From Coriaria nepalensis (taxonomy: Eukaryota > Streptophyta > Magnoliopsida > Cucurbitales > Coriariaceae): a stretch of 64,000 bases of DNA. Numbering within the stretch: position 1 is the stretch's first letter; each line of letters starts with the position of its first letter. Below are positions 58,401-64,000 of the stretch, piece after piece. The DNA is taken from the NCBI GenBank assembly GCA_027186245.1, contig CP114483.1, forward strand, positions 5,404,001 to 5,468,000. Reading direction: 5' to 3'. The notes below the pieces were generated by a model. The model was not told the DNA's origin. It saw nothing but the letters and a program-made list of their open reading frames with translations, and did not search any database. Both the position numbers and the translations under genes were made by a program.

Positions 58401-59450
58401 ACATATCATTAGTTCTTCTCAAGAACAAATAATTAGTTCTTCTCAAGAACATATCATTAGATCTTCTTAAGAACATCATAATGTCCTTTGACAACATTTT
58501 AATGTTGTTCATCAAGATTGCCTTTTAGTTAGTAATACTTAGAGTATTGGGCAACATCTGGCTTCATACATAACATGGGATACATGTTATAACCTATAGG
58601 AAAACAATGGTTACTCAATTCATGCATTCTCTCTCCACTTGTGTCTTAGGTGACATCCTTTGGAGAGTGAGATTCCATGACATTTTGGCAAATAGTGATT
58701 TCCTGGAATTTTCCATACTCAAACCCTTTTGAAATTTGCTTATGTAAGTGAATGGTTAAGCCTAACATTCCTTTTGGGTCTATCTCTGTAGATCAATATG
58801 CATGAGCCAAAAGATGCTTTTAACAATTTCATTTATAGAAATTTTTTTCGATAACCACAACTTGATAGTTTGTAACAAATCTACTTCATTCTTAATAAGT
58901 AATATGTTATCAATTTAAATAGACATTGAGTGTAATCTTACTCCCACTATCCCTTTTATACACACACATACGTCATCCTTAAATCAAACGATTTGGTTGC
59001 TTAGACAAAATGGATTTCTAATTCTGAGAAGGTTGCTATAATCAATAGATTGATCCAAGCAGCTTACATAACTACTTTGTGCATTTTATGTGAAACCTTT
59101 ATGAGATACATCTCATACATCTTTTCTTTCTAATTTCCATTTATGGAATTGGTTTTTCACATCTATTTATCATATCTCACGATCATGGTATGCTACAATG
59201 GCAAGCACTATCTAGATGGATATGATCATAGCCATAGGTGAGAAGAACTGTTAATTGATTTCGTCTCATTACCAATAGTCCTTGACCAATAATCGAGATT
59301 TAAAGATATCTATGTTCTTATATGTTTCGATCTTTCTCCTAAAGACACATTTGCATCTAACTAGAATCCAATGCAACCTCTAAGATCAACACTTAGTTAG
59401 CATATATGGAGCCAATTTCAGATTTTATGGCTAAGTATCTCAGAATTTGT
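58401..59450 (-). pseudogene. Copia D reverse transcriptase, broken
   Basis: Minus strand: FSPMAMIISI, IVLAIVAYHDREI (about 59165-59245; family FSPVAMLKSIRIMLAIAAYHDYEI) and, further left, IDNILLIKNEVDLLQTIKLW (about 58870-58930; family YVDDILLIGND...STVKLWL). The second catalytic aspartate has become asparagine. Stops are frequent. Confidence 0.7.
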
Positions 59451-59960
59451 GCCTACACGGCCTTATAATTTCTTGTAGGATTATCATTAATGACCAAAGC
59501 GTTACTAGGAAATTGTATACAAAATCTATATTGTTCATGTTCACCAAGTGCTCTCCTAGATCTATAGAGTTGTGGAGTACACTGATGAATCAAAGTTCCC
59601 TCATTCAAAGGTTCCTCAGAACTGGGTATTTGGTGAACTAGAATTCTTAATATGATTGTTAATTTTCTTGGTCTTGTACTATTTCACATATTTTCTTACA
59701 ACCACTATCTTTTTAGAAAGTAGCACTATCGCTAAAAGGGTAGCATGTTCGGCTACAAACACTTTTAACTCAATGAGATTATAGAAAATTAATATCCTAA
59801 TGTCTTCTCAAGATATCCCACAAAATAACATCTATCATATTTTGCCTCTAACTTTTCCGTATATTTTTCTAGTATGAACTAAACATCTCCATTTCTAATA
59901 TAGTTCACTGATGTCATTCTTTCTTTTCATATCTCATATGGGGTAGTTGATGCAGATCTT
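59451..59960 (-). pseudogene. Copia D integrase end and linker
   Basis: 59870-59960 on the minus strand parallels 55106-55200 (TPYEIW-region of integrase). The part between 59451 and 59870 should be the integrase-RT linker; no clear motif apart from the order. It ends at the plastid insertion. Confidence 0.55.
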
Positions 59961-60354
59961 AGAGTGAATAATATTCTATAATATAGAGAAGAAAATATAT
60001 AATAAAATAAAATAAAAAAGCTTTTTTTGTTTTATCATTGGGTTGATAGGGAAAAAAACAGTCCCCATACCGAAAATGATAAAACAAAAATACTAAAAAG
60101 AAAAGTGAAACCGTGTATTTTGTGTTTTGTTTATTCTTTTTTCAAAGAAAAAAAAGTACCATTTTTTTCATATCCTAAAAGTAAAAAAAAATGAATTCGG
60201 AAATGCAAAATCATTATTTTTTATTAATAGAAAAAAAAATCTATTTTTAATTTTAGTCTGTTAATTCAAATTATTCAATTTTTATATAATATAAATTAAT
60301 AAATTATAAATAATATAAATTATAAACAAAATTCTATTAGGCTCTTTTTTTAGT

Positions 60355-60395
60355 CATAATTGGCGAATTCGTAGATTCAATTCCTACTAGATGCA
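60355..60395 (+). pseudogene. trnI-CAU: 3' half of plastid trnI-CAU
   Basis: Begins at the anticodon (CATAATTGGCG), then AATTCGTAGATTCAATTCC (T arm) and TACTAGATGCA. The 5' half of the tRNA is missing, so no tRNA can form. Followed by ACGCCAATGG as in plastids. Confidence 0.85.
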
Positions 60396-60514
60396 CGCCA
60401 ATGGCATCTCATCATCCATACATAACAAATTGGTGTGGTATATTCATGTCATAATATATGAACAGTAAGAACTAGCATTCTTATTGAGACTCGAACTCAT
60501 AGGGAAGAAAATTT

Positions 60515-60796
60515 ATGGATGCAATCAAATATGCAGTATTTATAGACAAAAGTATTCAATTATTGGGGAAAAATCAATATACTTTTAATGTCAAATCACG
60601 ATCAACTAGGACATAAAAAAAGCATTGGGTTGAACTCTTTTTTGGTGTCAAGGTAATAGCTATGAATAGTCATCGACTCCCGGGAAAGGGTAGAAGAATG
60701 GGACATATTATGGGACATACAGTGCATTACAGACGTATGATCATTACGCTTCAATCGGGTTATTCTATTCTACCTCTTAGAAAGAAAAGAACTTAA
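60515..60796 (+). pseudogene. rpl23: Plastid ribosomal protein L23 gene, nuclear copy with one stop
   Basis: ATG at 60515 to TAA at 60794-60796 gives 282 bp, the usual length (93 residues) of plastid rpl23. Translation starts [26 protein letters not shown] and ends with [10 protein letters not shown]...PLRKKRT. At codon 34 a GAA codon has become TAA (60614-60616), so the product would stop early. Other changes (GGA to GCA at codon 3, CCG to TCG near the end, CCT to CAT) are single substitutions. Upstream GAGACTCGAACTCATAGGG is the plastid leader. In its original place it makes a 50S ribosome protein. Confidence 0.93.
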
Positions 60797-60829
60797 ATCA
60801 AAATTAAATTATTAATTATATATATATTT

Positions 60830-60932
60830 GGTTATTCTATTCTACCTCTAAGAAAGAAAAGAACTTAAATCAAAATACTTAACAGCATGGCGATACATTT
60901 ATACAAAACTTTTAGCCCAAGCACATGCAATG
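60830..60932 (+). pseudogene. rpl2: Second copy of rpl23 end plus start of rpl2
   Basis: 60830-60874 repeats the last 45 bp of rpl23 (GGTTATTCTATTCTACCTCT, then AGAAAGAAAAGAACTTAA). After the spacer ATCAAAATACTTAACAGC the rpl2 ATG at 60887 follows with GCGATACATTTATACAAAAC and breaks off after GCAATG at 60932. Confidence 0.88.
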
Positions 60933-60934
60933 AA

Positions 60935-61600
60935 TTAAGCACGTATGTGGTGTCTTCTAGGATATGGCCTAGAATGACAATGGAAACTCAGTGTTTGTCA
61001 CATCAGATCATGTCTAACAAAGTCTGACTCATCCGTTCCTAATCACCAACCAACTAAAGTGTTCTAGGAGTTCACTAAGAGAGAATCGCATTCTCTTTAA
61101 AGTAATCTGACTCAAGTATTCAACTCCTCGATCTCATCGAAGGATCATAATACTTTTGTCTTATTTTTTTCTAATTCATTTTTTTATTCTTTGAATTTCT
61201 CAAAAGATTTGAATTTATACTTCATAAGATAAATCTGTCCAAGTCTAATGAGATTTTCAAGAAAATAAGGAATTAAGAATAACCGCCTCTAGTAATCGTA
61301 GCTATGGGCCCATATACATCCGCATGTACTACGCCATAATAACACATTCAATCTCTCTTCAATTTTACTAAATGGAGAATTGATTGTCTTCAATTAGACA
61401 AGATTAGTAAGTTGACATTCATTCACAATCGAATGGCTCTATATATCTATCCTATTGCAACTTACTTATTTTCATTTTATACAGATAATCTAATCAACAT
61501 TGCCAAAGGTTAGTTTGATTCATATGAAACCTTTGTTTCTTAACTTGTTAAATTTTAAGAAAAGTTTTATCATTCAAGGTCAAGACAGACTAAAGCAACC
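60935..61600 (-). pseudogene. Copia D integrase, core part
   Basis: Minus strand: RMSQTLLDMI then VSIVILGH (about 60960-61030; family RRNRTLLDMVRSMM, LPLSFWGYAL). Further right are FSRKSL-type and ILRSD-type pieces at 61130-61230, parallel to 55380-55500. Beyond 61400 the similarity to 55800-55900 continues (GCAACTTACTTATTTTCATT). The plus-strand frame at 61500-61730 is a shadow. Confidence 0.7.
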
Positions 61601-62450
61601 CTTTACAATTCTGATAAAACATAAATCCCTACGATTTAACATTACAACTCTTGTATTAATTGTTTTTGTAGTTTTACTTTATCCTTTTTCTAATTTCCTC
61701 TGCCTTTTAGTTTATTCATATCAAATATGAAATGTAAACATTGTATATAATACAAAAGTAGAGAAATCATTAGAAAAGTGGTTACCCTTAATAATGAACA
61801 TGAGTCAAGTATAACTTACATCTTCGAAATAGATTCTAATTCCAATATTCAGCTTTCTAATGTCTAATTCAAACCACAATGGAAATGATTTTCCATCCTT
61901 GCTTGTCTTTGATCTTACTAAGTGACTACATAGTTTCGATTCATATCAAAAAATTTAGACTATCTCACCATTTGATATACCCAATCATTCTAGCACATGT
62001 TCTGTAATGAATGTGCCTTTTGTCATGTTTATACGACATCATTCACTTGAGATATTTTACCTCTCATATTAATTATCATTACTCCAAATCACTTTTACGT
62101 AATCGATAATGTAATCGAAATATTTATGTTTGTATTGCCTTTGAAACAATTTGATATAATCACAAGCAGTGCATTGTGGCTTATCATCTTGAAATAACAC
62201 TTTATCCCAAGTGGCTTCCATTTGGCATGGACACTTTCTAAACAAGTGATCAAGACCTCTTAATTCTAGACATTTGAAAGGTGTTCATGTCTGAGAACAA
62301 TACTCAACTATCTTTCTTAATTCTTGAAGTTAGTCTCTACTAAACTATATGTTCAAGAATCGAGCTCAATGAACTATTCACCATTGCATGGTTTTATAAG
62401 AGAATAACAGTTAATAACTTAGGTATTTAAGTAAATTATATCAACTACTA
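61601..62450 (-). pseudogene. Copia D protease/GAG region, hardly readable
   Basis: Assigned by its position between integrase and leader. I found no zinc knuckle or protease site with confidence. Composition and stop density are like the other decayed copia coding parts in the window. Confidence 0.4.
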
Positions 62451-64000
62451 AAATTAAGAGTATTTTTAATCATAGTTAAGCTCCTACTATTTTATTAGAA
62501 TCTACATCACCCTCTTATGTGAATAAGGAAAAAAAAAAAATTTCTCCTAGTGGGTAAAAGACCCCTACATCGAATATTATGGTCCAATGTGTCCGTAACA
62601 AACCATATAAATATGTAAAGTAGTGAAACAACTTTTGGAATTATATCACATCTACCTCCTTTACTTGCCTTTAGAAGAACATAGTCCCTCTTATCTGTAA
62701 CCCCAACCATATCTTCTAGTTAAGCTTAACCCAAAAAATTTGTTGTGACATAACAATTACCCAAGCTTATATTCCCTATGTGTCCATAGCCGAATATAGT
62801 TGGAATATTTTTATCACATGCATCTTATGCTTTTGAGACAAATAAACTCAGATTAATAAATCACTAACCCCTATGAGTCCATAGCCCATTAAATGAATTA
62901 TTAATCTCAAATTCATTGTAAGATTTGGAAGGCACTATGTAAGACATTCTTACATAGTTCACAAGCTTAGTAAAATCAAGAAGGGGTTTTTGATTTATTT
63001 CTCAACATGATATTCTCATACAAAAAATGTCAACATACTTTTCAATATGATATAAATTACATATCAAAACATACTATATCTTACATGCATTAATCAAACA
63101 ATTCAATCAACATGTATTATTTCCCTCAACTTATTTCAATGTGACATAATTCTTATAATTTGTCAATCGAAACACTTTAGATTTGACTAGCATGATTAAC
63201 AATTAATCATATTAGTTCTATTCTTGGTCTATTGATTCAAGCTAGCATGACAACCAATTATAATATTCTCTAATAGTTTAAAGAATATTTTCAAGCTACA
63301 TTAATTCTTAAGTTTGAACTCTTTCAAAACAATAAAATTTAGTGTTGGGAAAAATTCTTCTAATTTAGAACTCATTCCAATTTAAGAGAACCAATCATAC
63401 AAGAAAACTATAATTTCAATAATACTTTCATGAATTAAATATTCTTATATGTTTCTAAACCGGTAATTTTTTAACATTAAATATTTTTTCATTATCATGA
63501 AAAAGTTGACACTTGTACAACACTTTGCAACATTGAATTTTTCAAGTTAAATGAATTTTAAACCCATGAAAAATAAGCACTTTGTAACATTTATTTTTTC
63601 CAAGACACAACTTTAATTCTAAATATTTTAATCTCAAAATGATTTCAAAATTAATCCAACAATTAAAATTACATCAAATCTAAGCAAACAAAACTTTCAA
63701 GACAATCTAGGATTCCGAAATTTAATGGGCCTCACTCGTAGATGCGACACGATGGCTGCATGATGTCTCATTAGGCATCTAGCAACATTAATGACATGTG
63801 GAGCGACCCAATGTTGCTGTTGCAGGCAACTGTCGTGGCTAGTGGTAAGAACAGCATGCCGCCAGGCAACCCCACCGCCACCCCTTTTGGCAGCGGTTCG
63901 AAGATCTAATCTTTGGGATATTTTTATGGTTCAGTCTAGTTTCTTTGGTCAACTTTCCAGAAACATTAAACAGTCCAAAAATCATGAACATCACAAAATA
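62451..64000 (-). other. Non-coding leader of copia D
   Basis: The reverse complement of 62560-62960 contains the same TATGGACACATAGGGAATAT-type motifs and GGGTTAAGCTTAACTAGA as the leaders of copia B1 and C. 63720-63900 is a GC-richer patch (CGCCAGGCAACCCCACCGCC), like 24785-25070 in B1 and 6840-7210 in A. No gene. The 5' LTR is beyond the window end. Confidence 0.6.

Larger units (their letters stand above)
59961..60934 (+). other. Mosaic insertion of plastid DNA (NUPT)
   Basis: Three or more pieces lie side by side between two halves of the copia D integrase: 59961-60350 (AT-rich, origin unclear, possibly plastid spacer), 60355-60804 (3' half of trnI-CAU to rpl23 end), about 25 bp of AT filler, and 60830-60932 (rpl23 end again, spacer and rpl2 start). 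The uninterrupted paralogue at 55190-55230 shows the target lost only about ten bases. The order trnI-rpl23-rpl2 is that of land-plant plastids. Confidence 0.88.
56589..64000 (-). mobile_element. Ty1/copia retrotransposon D, minus strand, runs off the window
   Basis: The 3' LTR is on the left (56589-57882), followed rightward by polypurine tract, RNase H, RT, integrase (split by plastid DNA), protease/GAG remnants and leader. The 5' LTR should lie right of 64000. LTR and leader are of the copia C family, in opposite direction. The left flank ends AGACA; the other target duplication is out of view. Confidence 0.82.

Noticed and set aside
60355..60932. Plastid sequence as contamination or a misassembled plastid contig
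   Set aside because: It is flanked on both sides by the two halves of one copia integrase, is internally rearranged and carries a stop in rpl23, all of which fit a nuclear insertion. Reads would be needed to be sure.

Overview
The window looks like a stretch of a plant nuclear genome. It is AT-rich and consists almost entirely of decayed LTR retrotransposons, plus one non-autonomous hAT DNA transposon and one insertion of plastid DNA (trnI-rpl23-rpl2) whose gene set points to a land plant. I found no intact single-copy host gene. Every coding region carries stops, frameshifts or deletions. Domains were recognised by reading translated motifs, not by database search.

Layout. 1-6273: minus-strand Tekay/Del-type Ty3/gypsy element (chromodomain, integrase, RNase H, RT, protease) with a 2.4-kb right LTR and a left LTR cut by the window edge; gag is missing. 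It sits in the 5' LTR of copia A (6274-14282, plus strand). Copia A in turn sits in a Tat-like gypsy relic (14283-16368). 16369-18169 is unassigned. 18178-19002 is an hAT element with a perfect 8-bp target duplication. 19316-21625 is a second Tat-like relic (gag, protease, then a plant mobile domain (PMD) fragment). It is interrupted by copia B1 (21626-32115), which itself holds a solo LTR of the copia A family (22619-24381). 32116-32241 resumes the PMD. 32242-34010 is a SIRE-like copia RT/RNase H remnant. 34114-38567 is a pol-deleted gypsy element with perfect TSD CTTAT. 38573-40040 is unassigned.

40047-44870 is a Tat-like gypsy remnant in which a long PMD pseudogene (plus strand, apparently with its own TATA box) lies opposite to the integrase/RNase H (minus strand). 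44913-55105 is copia C, with a small inversion across its 5' LTR end and primer-binding site. It holds a solo LTR of the copia B family (50368-52407, perfect TSD ATTAA). 55106-56588 is a minus-strand copia integrase fragment plus unassigned sequence. 56589-64000 is copia D (minus strand), whose integrase is split by a mosaic plastid insertion (about 59961-60934) carrying a full-length rpl23 pseudogene.

The genes do not form a pathway. The biology here is a layered insertion history: elements inside elements, solo-LTR formation, deletions of catalytic cores, microhomology junctions and organelle DNA capture. The most interesting signals are the antisense PMD gene in the gypsy element, the inverted LTR/PBS segment of copia C, and the plastid mosaic.
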